Shown: positions 1 through 8,890, counted from the stretch's first letter. The stretch is DNA of 64,000 nt from an uncultured Flavobacteriaceae bacterium (GCA_947501845.1 CANMXP010000004.1:186001-250000), one strand, 5' to 3'. Program-made: numbers and translations. Notes: generated by a model not told the origin, from the sequence alone.

Positions 1-309
1 AACAAGCATTTCACCATACTTATATTTGTTTTCGAATGTGGAAGCACTCGGTTTTTTCTTCGGATTTAGTCCTCCAAAAATTTCCTTAACAAACATTTTA
101 GCAACACGGTTAGGTGTGCCATTTAAGCTGTCGTCTGTTAAATCTAGACCCAATGTTTCCATAATATGACGCACATCATCTTTTATAATGTCTATTTTTT
201 CTTCATTAGAAAGTTTAAAGGCATCATTTCGTAATGGTGTGTTTGAAGAAGTTCCTATATGGTCATCTCCTAAAGATTCAAATTCTTCTATGTTGTTTTC
301 AATTTTCAT
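1..309 (-). CDS. folE: GTP cyclohydrolase I, 5' part only
   Basis: This is the N-terminal 103 codons of GTP cyclohydrolase I; the rest lies beyond the left edge. The enzyme converts GTP to 7,8-dihydroneopterin triphosphate, the first step toward folate or pterins. The translated text (MKIENNIEEFESLGDDHIGT, then DVRHIMETLGLD, TPNRVAKMFVKEIFGGL) fits the family: a variable N-terminal tail followed by the helix carrying the conserved TPxRVAKM signature. The zinc and catalytic residues fall outside the window. The start is the ATG at 309, with an AT-rich stretch upstream and no in-frame alternative nearby. Being incomplete, it cannot be checked for intactness. Confidence 0.9.
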   Translation of the reverse strand, partial: MKIENNIEEFESLGDDHIGTSSNTPLRNDAFKLSNEEKIDIIKDDVRHIMETLGLDLTDDSLNGTPNRVAKMFVKEIFGGLNPKKKPSASTFENKYKYGEMLV

Positions 310-431
310 TAGCTAAAAAAGTGATGTTTTTAGTCTGCAAAGATAAGTAAAACACTTTTGTTATGTTTTGTCTTAACAAACAATTATATAACAAGGTTTG
401 TCTCTAAATTAAATCATAAATTACATTTAAA

Positions 432-469
432 TTAAAAAGCTTGAACTTTTTATGGTTCAAGCTTTTTAA
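432..469. terminator. Bidirectional hairpin terminator
   Basis: A perfect 15-bp inverted repeat (432-446 with 455-469, TTAAAAAGCTTGAAC) has an 8-nt loop and A/T tracts on both sides. It lies just after the stop of the minus-strand porin gene and upstream of folE, so it most likely ends the porin transcript. Confidence 0.75.
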
Positions 470-497
470 TAACGTTTTTATTTAGATATATTTATTT

Positions 498-2036
498 TTA
501 TATATTAAAACTCAATGATAATGTAATGTTAGAGTTCGTTCGGTCTATATTTGCAGTATCAATTAATCCAATATTATATAATGGCGTGGCATCAGTACGT
601 TCAGAACGGTCGTAGGTAACATCTAATTTTGTGTTTCCAAAATTGTAACCAATTCCTAAAGAATACCCATTTAAATCGCCAATAGTAAGACCATTTACAT
701 AAGGACTTTCCTCAAAACGGTAACCACCTCTAAAACTAAATTGTTCGTACTTGTATTCGCCACCAAGTCTATAGGTAGCAGCATCGGTTAAGATATTACT
801 CATTAAATCGTTCTGATCTGCAAAAAAGGTATCAGATGTTGGTCTAAATTTTGTCTTACTGTAATCTTTACGAGAATAATCAAAACTAATTAATCCCTGT
901 TTTCCAAAAACATATGCTAAGCTTCCTGTTAATTTTGCAGGCGTTTGTAATTTATAGCGCGGAAAGACATTTACAACGTTTGGGTTTATAACTTGCGTAA
1001 CATTAGAACCAGCATCGTTTCTTACAGTAGCTAGATATTGTGATGTCTCTTCTTCTATGGTATACCAGGTAGGAGAATCGTAAGTAATACCAACTCTAAA
1101 CTCATTTGATAGTTTCATAATACCTCCCAATTGAAAAGAAAAGCCATTACCCGTGGTAGATAAGTTATTTTCAAACTCCACACTATTAACTATAGAGCCA
1201 ACATTAGAATTGTCTTCAAATAATAAAGAAGAGCGTTCATAATCAATAAAATGTGAGTTTAAGTTTAATCCTAAATATAAATTGTCTTCATATTGAGTTG
1301 CTATGTTAAATGTCACTTTACCATTATAGCCCTTTGCAAAATAAGAGTAATCATGGGCAAAATTTCCAGGGCTTACATTGGCAAAATATAAGGTGTTGGC
1401 ATCATTGTTAACATCATCAGGTTCAAGAATAAATGATTCAAAACCTAAAAATGCTTGTTGGTTAGCGAACCCATAAACAGCTCCAATGTCTTGATAAGCT
1501 TCACTTAAAGATTCATCAGGTAAAGCAGATATTTCGTCTAATCTTCTACCATCTGCATAATCGTAAAAATAACTGGCAATTGAGTTGCTAAAATTACCAT
1601 CATCATTTGTGTTTAAACCATTTGCTCTCCAATTTGTATCGTGGTTATTAGTCCTTTCATAAGCAATAGCAATGGTGAATTTTCGCCAAGGAGAATTATC
1701 ATTACTAGCAAATACAAAGGCTGCCCCGCCTTGATTGATATCAAATCTAGAGTCATTGGAATTATTTAAGCTATTAAAATATTGTGTATTGTTTTCGGTA
1801 TCTGCATTTGAGACCGTAAATGAAGCATGGCTTCTACTAAAAACAGCAGAACCAGCAGGGTTTAGACTAACGGCACTCATATCGCCTCCTAATGCACCAA
1901 AAGCACCACTCATTGCTCTAAAACGAGCTGTTCCTTGAATTTCATCCTGAGAAAATCTTATAGCATCATCAATTTCTTGAGCGTAAATTGTGGACATAGA
2001 TAGAACACCTATGAACAGTAAACATAACTTTTTCAT
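498..2036 (-). CDS. OmpP1/FadL-family outer membrane porin
   Basis: Predicted 512-residue outer membrane beta-barrel of the OmpP1/FadL (hydrophobic substrate) transport family. Residues 1-19 form a signal peptide ending at YAQ. The mature N-terminus (about 30-65) has the family's GTARFRAMSGAFGALGGD and SLNPAG signatures, where the N-terminal plug and first strands lie in FadL proteins. The remainder alternates aromatic and polar residues typical of barrel strands and ends NITLSLSFNI, with a C-terminal aromatic/hydrophobic pattern suited to barrel assembly. The length suits the family. It lies 27 bp after the W/N-rich lipoprotein gene on the same strand, so the two may share a transcript. The transported compound cannot be told from sequence. 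Confidence 0.85.
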   Translation of the reverse strand: MKKLCLLFIGVLSMSTIYAQEIDDAIRFSQDEIQGTARFRAMSGAFGALGGDMSAVSLNPAGSAVFSRSHASFTVSNADTENNTQYFNSLNNSNDSRFDINQGGAAFVFASNDNSPWRKFTIAIAYERTNNHDTNWRANGLNTNDDGNFSNSIASYFYDYADGRRLDEISALPDESLSEAYQDIGAVYGFANQQAFLGFESFILEPDDVNNDANTLYFANVSPGNFAHDYSYFAKGYNGKVTFNIATQYEDNLYLGLNLNSHFIDYERSSLLFEDNSNVGSIVNSVEFENNLSTTGNGFSFQLGGIMKLSNEFRVGITYDSPTWYTIEEETSQYLATVRNDAGSNVTQVINPNVVNVFPRYKLQTPAKLTGSLAYVFGKQGLISFDYSRKDYSKTKFRPTSDTFFADQNDLMSNILTDAATYRLGGEYKYEQFSFRGGYRFEESPYVNGLTIGDLNGYSLGIGYNFGNTKLDVTYDRSERTDATPLYNIGLIDTANIDRTNSNITLSLSFNI

Positions 2037-2063
2037 ATGATAGTATTTTTTCTTTTTAAAATT

Positions 2064-3218
2064 TTAACGACGTCTTCCTCCACCTGAAGAACTTCTACTA
2101 CCTCCAGAGCTTCTACCTCCTCCGTAGCTTCTACTACTGGATGATGACCTGGAAACATTGCCAGAACTTGACCTTGAACTTCTACTAGGCGTATAACCTG
2201 AATTTCTGGAAGGTGAATAAGATCTGGAAGCATTATTACCAGATGACCTTCTGCTAGTATTGGAAGGTTGTCTGTAAACAGTGCTGGAGTTTCTTCTTAC
2301 CGTAGAAGATGATGACCTTCTTACTGAATTTGTTGACGGTGTTCTGGTTGCTACTGTTCTTCTTTGTGTATTGGTAGTGTATCTGCGGGTTCCGTTAGAA
2401 TTGTAGTTTCTTGTGTTATTCGATCTTGATATAGTACCAGTACTACTTCTTCTTGATGTATTGTATTTTGAAGTCGTTGAGCGTCTGTTCAGACTGCCTA
2501 CAGAGCTACGACGAGTTGATGAACTAATATTATTTCTGTTTAAACCTCTTGAGGTATTAGCATAATAGCTACCTCTTCTGCTATTGTTATATGCATAATT
2601 TCTTCTGCTATAATATCTGTTATTTCCATAGTAGCCATAACCTCTATTATTAAATGCCCAACGGTTTCCGTAAAATCCGCCGCCATAATAAGGAGGGCAC
2701 CAAAAAGGATCATAATAGCCCCAACCCCAGTTGTTCCATCTATTCCATCCCCAATTATTCCAACCCCAGTTGTTCCATCCCCAACCAAAACCTGCATTCC
2801 AACCCCAGTTGTTCCAACCGTTATCTACATAGTTGATAGTAACACTGTTACTGTTTTGACCCCAGCCAGCATAGCCTTGGTAATTATTTCCTATGGTGTC
2901 ATTTTCAACATAGTTATTTCCTTCATAGGAATCTATATCGGTAAAAATAGCATCATCAGAAAATATGTTTTCAGCTTCTAAAGATTTATTTCTAAAATGA
3001 TTTTTATAAAAACTACTATTTGAAGTGTTAGGAACTTCAACTGTTGTTCGATTATTTTGTGGAGCGGTTTCAACGCTTACTTGTCTTGGCGTATTACTAT
3101 AAATACCATCATCGTCTGCACCAACATATTGGTAAGAACCACACGAAGCTAAGCTAAAAAGCAAGCCAAGAATGGCAACAAACGATACTTTATCTTTTAA
3201 GTAGTTATTAAATTGCAT
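2064..3218 (-). CDS. Low-complexity W/N and S/R-rich lipoprotein
   Basis: Predicted 384-residue exported lipoprotein of unknown function: residues 7-25 are hydrophobic and end in the lipobox LASC with Cys26. Three regions follow: an ordinary acidic/polar part (27-130), a Trp/Asn/Gly block with repeated WNNWGW units (134-166) running into a Tyr/Gly-rich part, and a very basic Ser/Arg-rich tail (about 205-384) ending GGGRRR. The WNNWGW block is encoded by a short DNA repeat (about 2720-2820). The gene is divergent from proS and upstream of the porin gene. The composition suggests a disordered surface or cell-wall-interacting protein, but that is inference. No catalytic motif was seen. Confidence 0.75.
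   Translation of the reverse strand: MQFNNYLKDKVSFVAILGLLFSLASCGSYQYVGADDDGIYSNTPRQVSVETAPQNNRTTVEVPNTSNSSFYKNHFRNKSLEAENIFSDDAIFTDIDSYEGNNYVENDTIGNNYQGYAGWGQNSNSVTINYVDNGWNNWGWNAGFGWGWNNWGWNNWGWNRWNNWGWGYYDPFWCPPYYGGGFYGNRWAFNNRGYGYYGNNRYYSRRNYAYNNSRRGSYYANTSRGLNRNNISSSTRRSSVGSLNRRSTTSKYNTSRRSSTGTISRSNNTRNYNSNGTRRYTTNTQRRTVATRTPSTNSVRRSSSSTVRRNSSTVYRQPSNTSRRSSGNNASRSYSPSRNSGYTPSRSSRSSSGNVSRSSSSSRSYGGGRSSGGSRSSSGGGRRR
2720..2820. repeat. Intragenic minisatellite coding for WNNWGW
   Basis: The unit CCAACCCCAGTTGTTCCA recurs about four times with variations inside the lipoprotein gene and encodes, on the minus strand, the repeated Trp-Asn-Asn-Trp-Gly-Trp stretch. Such in-frame repeats can expand or contract. 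Confidence 0.7.
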
Positions 3219-3317
3219 ATCTCTAGAATTTAATTGTTGAACATAACAAAAATAGTTAGTTTTGCTGAACTATTCTTTTATTTAACAGAGTCACAATATT
3301 TGTGCCAAAAAATTGAT

Positions 3318-4796
3318 ATGAGTAAAAAACTTACCAGCAGAGCAGAAGATTATTCAAAATGGTATAACGAATTGGTTGTAAAGGCAGACCTAGCTGAGAA
3401 TTCGGCAGTTAGGGGATGTATGGTTATCAAACCCTATGGTTATGCTATTTGGGAAAAAATGCAGGCAGAATTAGATAAAATGTTTAAAGAAACGGGGCAC
3501 CAAAACGCCTATTTTCCATTATTTGTGCCTAAAAGTTTGTTTGAAGCAGAAGAAAAAAACGCAGAAGGATTTGCAAAAGAGTGTGCTATAGTAACCCATT
3601 ATAGATTACAAAATGATCCCGATAAAAAAGGAAAATTACGTGTTGATCCTGAAGCAAAGCTGGAAGAAGAATTAATTGTTCGCCCAACTAGTGAAGCTAT
3701 CATTTGGAATACATATAGAGGCTGGATTCAATCTTACAGAGATTTACCACTTTTAATAAACCAATGGGCCAATGTAGTACGTTGGGAAATGCGTACGCGT
3801 TTATTTTTGCGTACTGCCGAATTTTTATGGCAGGAAGGACATACTGCGCATGAGACAAAAGCTGAAGCTTTGGAAGAAGCAAAACTAATGAATAATGTCT
3901 ATGCAACTTTTGTTGAAAATTTCATGGCAATACCTGTAGTACAGGGTGTGAAAACTGAAAGCGAACGTTTTGCAGGGGCAGAAGAAACGTATTGTATTGA
4001 AGCTTTAATGCAAGATGGAAAAGCGTTGCAGGCTGGAACTTCTCATTTTCTTGGTCAGAATTTTGCAAAAGCTTTTGATGTTAAATATGCTAATAAAGAG
4101 GGTAAGCAAGATTATGTTTGGGCTACTTCTTGGGGAGTATCGACACGATTAATGGGAGCATTAATCATGACGCATAGTGATGATAACGGATTGGTTTTGC
4201 CTCCAAGTTTGGCGCCAAATCAAGTTGTTATTGTACCAATTTATAAGAGTGAAGAAGATTTAAATGCGATTACAGAAGTTGCCAATGGAATATTAAACAA
4301 TTTGAGAGGTAAAAATATTTCTGTGAAATTTGATAATAGGACGACGCATAGGCCAGGTGCAAAATTTGCTCAGCTTGAGTTGCAAGGTGTGCCGTTACGT
4401 ATTGCGATTGGTCCTAAAGATTTAGCTAATGGAACTGTTGAAATAGCCAGAAGGGATATATTGACTAAGCAAACGGTTAATTTAGATGATTTAACAGGAA
4501 CTGTTGAGAACTTACTAAAAGAAATTCAGGAAGCCTTATTTAACAAAGCTTTAAATTTTAGAGATACTCATATTACAGAAGTAGATACTTTTGAGGAGTT
4601 TAAAGAGGTTTTAGAAACAAAAACAGGATTCATTTCTGCCCATTGGGATGGAACAAATGAGACCGAAGAAAAAATTAAGGAGATAACAAAAGCGACTATT
4701 CGTTGTATCCCTTTAGATATGAAGGCAGAAGAAGGCATTTGTATGTATTCTGGTAACCCTTCACAAGGTAGAGTGTTATTTGCAAAAGCATACTAA
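3318..4796 (+). CDS. proS: Proline-tRNA ligase
   Basis: Class II aminoacyl-tRNA synthetase that charges tRNA-Pro with proline. The 492-residue product is the short eukaryote/archaeon-like form usual in Bacteroidota. Motifs visible include the N-terminal [16 protein letters not shown], the [10 protein letters not shown] region, the motif-2 region [29 protein letters not shown], the motif-3 region [17 protein letters not shown], and the anticodon-binding domain from about residue 290. A longer reading from 3234 would add a non-conserved 28-residue extension; the ATG at 3318 gives the normal family N-terminus and is preferred. It is divergent from the lipoprotein gene. Confidence 0.95.
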   Translation: MSKKLTSRAEDYSKWYNELVVKADLAENSAVRGCMVIKPYGYAIWEKMQAELDKMFKETGHQNAYFPLFVPKSLFEAEEKNAEGFAKECAIVTHYRLQNDPDKKGKLRVDPEAKLEEELIVRPTSEAIIWNTYRGWIQSYRDLPLLINQWANVVRWEMRTRLFLRTAEFLWQEGHTAHETKAEALEEAKLMNNVYATFVENFMAIPVVQGVKTESERFAGAEETYCIEALMQDGKALQAGTSHFLGQNFAKAFDVKYANKEGKQDYVWATSWGVSTRLMGALIMTHSDDNGLVLPPSLAPNQVVIVPIYKSEEDLNAITEVANGILNNLRGKNISVKFDNRTTHRPGAKFAQLELQGVPLRIAIGPKDLANGTVEIARRDILTKQTVNLDDLTGTVENLLKEIQEALFNKALNFRDTHITEVDTFEEFKEVLETKTGFISAHWDGTNETEEKIKEITKATIRCIPLDMKAEEGICMYSGNPSQGRVLFAKAY

Positions 4797-4829
4797 ATAA
4801 AATTTTTTTTAAAAAAAATCACCTAGCTA

Positions 4830-4859
4830 TTGTGACATTTAAAAATAGTTGTATTTTTG
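4830..4859 (+). promoter_or_regulatory. Flavobacterial promoter, distal
   Basis: TTG at 4830-4832, a 19-nt spacer, then TATTTTTG at 4852-4859, an exact fit to TTG-N19-TAnnTTTG. It lies 67 bp upstream of a second promoter of the same form before tRNA-Glu. Confidence 0.7.
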
Positions 4860-4896
4860 CATCCGCAATGGAGACATTGTTAGTTATTTGAAAGTA

Positions 4897-4926
4897 TTGC
4901 AAGTTTAAATTTTATGTTTATATTTG
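4897..4926 (+). promoter_or_regulatory. Flavobacterial promoter of tRNA-Glu/rpsT
   Basis: TTG at 4897-4899, a 19-nt spacer and TATATTTG at 4919-4926, an exact fit to the flavobacterial consensus, ending 18 bp before the tRNA-Glu gene. It probably drives tRNA-Glu and rpsT together. Confidence 0.8.
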
Positions 4927-4944
4927 CGCACTCAAAAAACAAAT

Positions 4945-5016
4945 GGCCCGTTCGTCTATCGGCTAGGACGCCAGGTTTTCATCCTGGTAAGAGGGGTTCG
5001 ATTCCCCTACGGGCTA
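4945..5016 (+). tRNA. tRNA-Glu (TTC)
   Basis: A 72-nt cloverleaf: acceptor stem GGCCCGT/ACGGGCT (first pair G-T) with discriminator A, anticodon stem CCAGG/CCTGG, loop TTTTCAT with anticodon TTC, and T arm with GGTTCGATTCC. The CCA end is not encoded. It lies 26 bp before rpsT on the same strand. Confidence 0.95.
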
Positions 5017-5042
5017 CAATATTTTAATAATAAAAAGAACAA

Positions 5043-5294
5043 ATGGCAAATCATAAGTCAGCGTTAAAAAGAATTAGAAGTAACGAATCTAAGCGTTTAT
5101 TAAACAAGTACCAGCATAAAACGACTCGTAATGCTATAAAAAAATTACGTGAGTTAACTGATAAGAAAGAAGCAGAAGCTTTATTTCCTTCAATAGTATC
5201 TATGCTAGATAAATTAGCTAAGAAAAATGTTATTCACGCTAATAAAGCTGCAAACCTTAAATCTGGTTTGGCTAAGCATATAGCTGCTCTTTAA
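5043..5294 (+). CDS. rpsT: 30S ribosomal protein S20
   Basis: An 83-residue basic protein that binds 16S rRNA early in assembly of the small ribosomal subunit. It begins [19 protein letters not shown], the hallmark N-terminus of S20, and continues with the helical Lys/Arg/Ala-rich pattern ending [13 protein letters not shown]. The length is normal. It directly follows tRNA-Glu and probably shares its promoter; a strong hairpin terminator lies 27 bp after the stop. Confidence 0.95.
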   Translation: MANHKSALKRIRSNESKRLLNKYQHKTTRNAIKKLRELTDKKEAEALFPSIVSMLDKLAKKNVIHANKAANLKSGLAKHIAAL

Positions 5295-5320
5295 AAAGAT
5301 TTAAAGTTTAAAATATTTGA

Positions 5321-5349
5321 AAGCTTCTCAGAAATGAGAAGCTTTTTTT
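5321..5349 (+). terminator. Rho-independent terminator after rpsT
   Basis: A 10-bp stem AAGCTTCTCA (5321-5330) / TGAGAAGCTT (5335-5344) with GAAA tetraloop, followed by a T run. Confidence 0.85.
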
Positions 5350-5501
5350 ATGATTTTTTAACACAGTTTTAATGTGAGAAAAATAATTAAAGCAGTTTTA
5401 GTTTAAAGGAATAAAATCTTAAAAAAAATTGGCATATTTGATTTCTAAAAATATAAATTTGCAAAGTATAATTAGTTAACCATTCAAATAATCTTAACCC
5501 T

Positions 5502-5861
5502 TTGGAAAATAAAAAAGCAATTAAATTAATCGATGAGATTCTAGAAAACCTTGATAAAACGGGTATCAATACAGAAACATTAATCGACGATATAAAAGCA
5601 TTAAGAACTTATGCTCTAGAAGAGCAAATTCCATTAGTTGTAAAGGTGCTTAGATATACTTATGAGCATATAGAAGAAAATAACTCATTTCTTATTCCTA
5701 TTCTTGGTGATGAACCTGTAGATGAAGAAGATATGGAAGAAAAGGAAGCAGCTTCTCCAGTAGAAAGTCTTAAATATTTAATAGCCCTCATTAAAAACCT
5801 TAAAAACAAAGTTAATATTTCAGATCTAAAAGAATATAGAGATCTTTTAAAGGAATATTAG
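5502..5861 (+). CDS. Conserved small acidic protein, function unknown
   Basis: A 119-residue soluble protein with no signal peptide. It reads as alpha-helical (KKAIKLIDEILENLDKTGI at the start, VESLKYLIALIKNLKNKVNI near the end), joined by an acidic linker (DEEDMEEKEAASP, about 77-89). I recognise the type as a small conserved flavobacterial protein but know no function. The start is TTG at 5502: no ATG gives the same N-terminus, and the reading frame is clean from there. It stands alone between two terminators. Confidence 0.7.
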   Translation: MENKKAIKLIDEILENLDKTGINTETLIDDIKALRTYALEEQIPLVVKVLRYTYEHIEENNSFLIPILGDEPVDEEDMEEKEAASPVESLKYLIALIKNLKNKVNISDLKEYRDLLKEY

Positions 5862-5893
5862 TTATAAATACTTTTATAAATGACTTAAAAAGG

Positions 5894-5923
5894 CCTTAAC
5901 AAATACCATGTTAAGGTTTTTTT
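5894..5923 (+). terminator. Rho-independent terminator
   Basis: Stem CCTTAACA (5894-5901) / TGTTAAGG (5909-5916) with a 7-nt loop, then seven T residues; follows the small acidic-protein gene by 32 bp. Confidence 0.8.
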
Positions 5924-6182
5924 ATGTTTGGATACTTCAATTATATAGGAAAAGAGGAGGCATGAATAAGGGAAATTGATAAGAGTCGAGAGCATCAAAT
6001 GGAAATTCAAAATTTTGGTTATTTCTACATTTTATAGCTTGTTTTTTATCTTTCCGAAACATAAATACCTCAAGAATAATAATAAGGGATTTTAAATCAA
6101 TCAATTTTAGAATTAAACTTTTTTTACAAAAAAGAACTTTTTGTCTCAAAGGAATAACTTTTATCAGAATTGTAGCAAGTTA

Positions 6183-6764
6183 TTATTTGTTTAATTGCCC
6201 CAATTTCTCAACTTTTTTCAGCCATTTTATTCTGAATCCCTCTTTAGATAGTCTCATTGGCCCTATACTTGTAATTCGTACCTTTTTTACTCCTACAAAA
6301 TTCATAGTTAATTTTTTCATAGCATTATGACTGGGGCTTTTATAAATCCATTTGTAATACCAACTTGGCTGGTCTAAGGTGCAAATTATCCTAGCGGTTT
6401 TGCCAGTAAAATGTTTATCCCACCACAAAGATTTTTTTCTTTTACTAAAGGCAAATCCTGGAAGTAAAACTCGGTCTAAAAAACCTTTCATAAGTGCAGG
6501 TACAGAACCCCACCAAACTGGATAAATCCAAACTAAATGGTCTGCCCATTTTAATATTTCTTGACTTTTTAATAAATCAGACTCCAGTTTAGTTCTCTTT
6601 CTGTATCCAAATTGTAGGTTCGGATTAAATTCTAAATCCGCAATTATTATTTCCTGAATTTCGGTACCAGAGGCTAATGCTCCTTTTTTGTATGCTTCGG
6701 CTAATGCGAAATTATAACTTTCTTTATCTGGATGGCCAATTATTAGAGCTATGCGTTTATTCAT
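6183..6764 (-). CDS. Flavodoxin-fold NAD(P)H oxidoreductase
   Basis: A 193-residue member of the NAD(P)H dehydrogenase (quinone)/flavodoxin-2 family, predicted to use FMN or FAD in two-electron reduction of quinone-like substrates in the cytoplasm. Evidence: the N-terminal strand-turn RIALIIGHPDKESYNFALA, the WADHLVWIYPVWWGSVPALMKGFLDRV block that contacts flavin in this family, and a typical length. It is the last gene of a run of minus-strand genes from a Crp-type regulator, following a small membrane protein by 7 bp. The physiological substrate cannot be named. Confidence 0.85.
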   Translation of the reverse strand: MNKRIALIIGHPDKESYNFALAEAYKKGALASGTEIQEIIIADLEFNPNLQFGYRKRTKLESDLLKSQEILKWADHLVWIYPVWWGSVPALMKGFLDRVLLPGFAFSKRKKSLWWDKHFTGKTARIICTLDQPSWYYKWIYKSPSHNAMKKLTMNFVGVKKVRITSIGPMRLSKEGFRIKWLKKVEKLGQLNK

Positions 6765-6771
6765 TTTTACA

Positions 6772-7170
6772 TTATTTTAAGATTCCCATTAACGTTAAAA
6801 TTCCAATGATTAAGAAAACCACCCATCCAGGATGTTTTCCTTTTGTTGCGACCAACACCAGGAAGGAAGAACAAAGCATTGAAATTACAATTGCACTTAT
6901 TATGAATTTTATCAATTCAGTATTTAATATCGTTTGTTTATGTGCTGTTTTTAAAAGTATAGCACCTATACACCAACCCAAAAAAGAAGCTAAGTGCCAA
7001 GTAGCCCAAATAATCCTTAGGTGGCTTTCTTTTAGATCGGATTTTACGATTGTAGGTACTATTTGTTTATGACTCTTTTTGTTTTGAAAAATTAAAATTT
7101 CGCCAAGTATTGAGTGAGATAACCCTAAAAGAAAACAAAGGATTCCTGCAATTAATAAAGTGGTGCTCAT
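6772..7170 (-). CDS. Four-helix membrane protein
   Basis: A 132-residue integral membrane protein with about four hydrophobic segments (residues 3-25, 58-78, 86-108, 115-131). A His/Glu loop (GLSHSILGEILIF) lies in the first part and a WATWHLASFLGW segment in the second. The layout of a His-Gly motif, a loop, then a Trp-His helix is shared with the next upstream gene (7217-7609), suggesting distant paralogues. No enzymatic motif was found. It lies 7 bp upstream of the flavodoxin-fold oxidoreductase. Confidence 0.65.
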   Translation of the reverse strand: MSTTLLIAGILCFLLGLSHSILGEILIFQNKKSHKQIVPTIVKSDLKESHLRIIWATWHLASFLGWCIGAILLKTAHKQTILNTELIKFIISAIVISMLCSSFLVLVATKGKHPGWVVFLIIGILTLMGILK

Positions 7171-7216
7171 AAGTATTTTTGCTATGAAGTAAATGGAGGT
7201 TTTTTAATGGTTCAGT

Positions 7217-7609
7217 TTAAGCATGCTGTTTATCAAATGGTTTTTGTAAGCCAACTAACAACAAAATGCCAATAGGCATTAGCAATACCCACTGAAGAGC
7301 AAAAACGCCATACCAATAACTCGTGATTATAAATGGAATTGCTGACAACAAGTAAAGAATAGCGATAGATTTAAGCTGTTCTTTTGATTGATTTGCCACT
7401 TTTTTAAACCCCATTCTTAGAATTAGGAATGAGGTTAAAAACAACAAAATAGTAACGATATGCCACGCGCCTGTTAATTCGCCTTTTTGCTGCATACTAA
7501 TATTACTGTCTAATAAAGGGTTGACCAATTCTATTTGTCCGCCTATTGTGTGAAGAATAGCACCAAAAAGATTTACTATTCCGGCTATTTTAATGTATAT
7601 TCTTTTCAT
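7217..7609 (-). CDS. Four-helix membrane protein
   Basis: A 130-residue integral membrane protein with about four predicted transmembrane segments. The N-terminal IYIKIAGIVNLFGAILHTIGGQIEL and the GAWHIVTILLFLTSFLILR helix recall the neighbouring 6772-7170 product. The C-terminus KPFDKQHA is polar and probably cytoplasmic. The function is unknown. It sits 16 bp after the small 108-residue protein gene and on the same strand as the Crp-type regulator, so it is likely part of the same accessory operon. Confidence 0.65.
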   Translation of the reverse strand: MKRIYIKIAGIVNLFGAILHTIGGQIELVNPLLDSNISMQQKGELTGAWHIVTILLFLTSFLILRMGFKKVANQSKEQLKSIAILYLLSAIPFIITSYWYGVFALQWVLLMPIGILLLVGLQKPFDKQHA

Positions 7610-7625
7610 TATTTTGAAAATTAAA

Positions 7626-7952
7626 CTAGAAGTATGTTTTGATTTTATGTATAAATGGATTGGTTATTAGCTTATCATCTTTGAAGAATTTGTACAGAGT
7701 AAAACAAGCTGGGACAGTTAAATAGAATGTGCAGATTAAGAAAGTGGTTACACTACAAGAAATGGCCAAGATTTGAGCAGTTATTTCTCCGATATAATCT
7801 TGTTGTTCTATAATATAATTATTTACAGCTAGAGCATAATCATAGAAACGAATTGAGGTTTCATAAATTAGCCATGCTGGGTAAAACCATTTTCTAATGG
7901 CTTCCCACCAAGTTCCGAAAATTGACTTTTGATGATTGTTGTATTCTTCCAT
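7626..7952 (-). CDS. Small membrane protein, unknown
   Basis: A 108-residue protein with an amphipathic N-terminal part (MEEYNNHQKSIFGTWWEAIRKW), one or two hydrophobic segments (about 55-85, containing ILAISCSVTTFLICTFYLTV) and a basic tail. I do not recognise the family. It lies 56 bp downstream of the Crp-type regulator on the same strand and heads the membrane-protein pair. Confidence 0.55.
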   Translation of the reverse strand: MEEYNNHQKSIFGTWWEAIRKWFYPAWLIYETSIRFYDYALAVNNYIIEQQDYIGEITAQILAISCSVTTFLICTFYLTVPACFTLYKFFKDDKLITNPFIHKIKTYF

Positions 7953-8008
7953 TTTTTAAATCTTTTTACAAAGATGATTTAAATGGAAGGGGTATCATTT
8001 GATATAAA

Positions 8009-8590
8009 TCAAATTCGAACTTTAGGGTTGCGAATTCGACTTAATGTTTCAAGAGTAATTCCTAAATAAGAAGCAATATGTGTAAGCGGTATTCTTTGAG
8101 TAATGTCTGGATAAATGGTTATTAAGTTCTGATACCTTTCATCTGCTTTTGAAAATTGTATGGTGTGCAACCTTTCGCAAAGCCCTAACATAGTTTCTGT
8201 AACTAGTTTACTAATAAATCGTTCAAAATCATGAAATTTATTTGAAAGTAAGTCTATTGTCTCTTTTGAAAATTCAAGGACAATTGATGCTTCTATGAAC
8301 TCCACGTAATGCGGACTGGATTGGTTGCTAAAAAAACTTACAATAGAAGCCATAAACTGATTTTCAAACGTAAACCAATCAGATATATCTTTTCCATCTT
8401 TCAAATAATACGCCCTTGCACAACCTTTAATAATTAAATATACTTTTTTAGAATATTGCCCTTCACGAACGACGGTATCGCCCTTTTTGAAGGTAATAAG
8501 TTTTGAATTGGCAATGAATTCTTTTTGACATTCAATGGATAGAGGTGAATATATTTCGCCAATTTCATTTAGGATTTTATTAATATTCAT
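8009..8590 (-). CDS. Crp/Fnr-family transcription regulator
   Basis: A 193-residue regulator. The cyclic-nucleotide-binding-like barrel covers about 20-115 (FKKGDTVVREGQYSKKVYLIIKG). A C-terminal winged helix follows at about 145-193, with IPLTHIASYLGITLETLSRIR as the recognition element. The Fnr cysteine cluster is absent, so it is not an iron-sulfur oxygen sensor, and the ligand is unknown. Short proteins of this kind are common in Bacteroidota and often control adjacent genes; here the candidates are the three small membrane proteins and the oxidoreductase downstream. Confidence 0.85.
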   Translation of the reverse strand: MNINKILNEIGEIYSPLSIECQKEFIANSKLITFKKGDTVVREGQYSKKVYLIIKGCARAYYLKDGKDISDWFTFENQFMASIVSFFSNQSSPHYVEFIEASIVLEFSKETIDLLSNKFHDFERFISKLVTETMLGLCERLHTIQFSKADERYQNLITIYPDITQRIPLTHIASYLGITLETLSRIRNPKVRI

Positions 8591-8719
8591 TTTTTTAATT
8601 GGTTACAGCATTGTTGTATAAAATTAGTTAGGTTGTTTAAGGGACTAACTTACTAAAAATAGAATGAACCAGAGGAAAATCCATAGGGTTTTCGGAGTAG
8701 GTAAAACCAAACGATTATT

Positions 8720-8890
8720 TTAACACTCTGTGGAATTAGTTAAGTATCGAATTTTATCTTCTATTACTTTTACCTTTTCATTCCAGTATATTTGGGCTTT
8801 ATGAGTGCTATATTCATTGTTTCCGAACCTCATTTCTTTTGGAATTCTATATAGATATCCCCAATTTTTATGTTTACCTTTATCAACGTT
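8720..8890 (-). pseudogene. Possible gene fragment downstream of TlpA-like gene
   Basis: One reading frame on the minus strand runs without stops from within the end of the TlpA-like gene to a stop at 8720-8722. It translates as protein-like text (KGKHKNWGYLYRIP, then EMRFGNNEYSTHKAQIYW, ending RYLTNSTEC). No plausible start is present other than an internal ATG, so it looks like the C-terminal remnant of a lost gene. The rest of 8591-8719 holds nothing recognisable. Confidence 0.3.

Noticed and set aside
5937-6149. A 70-codon minus-strand frame between a terminator and the flavodoxin-fold gene
   Set aside because: Low-complexity AT-driven translation with no family resemblance, promoter or neighbour support.
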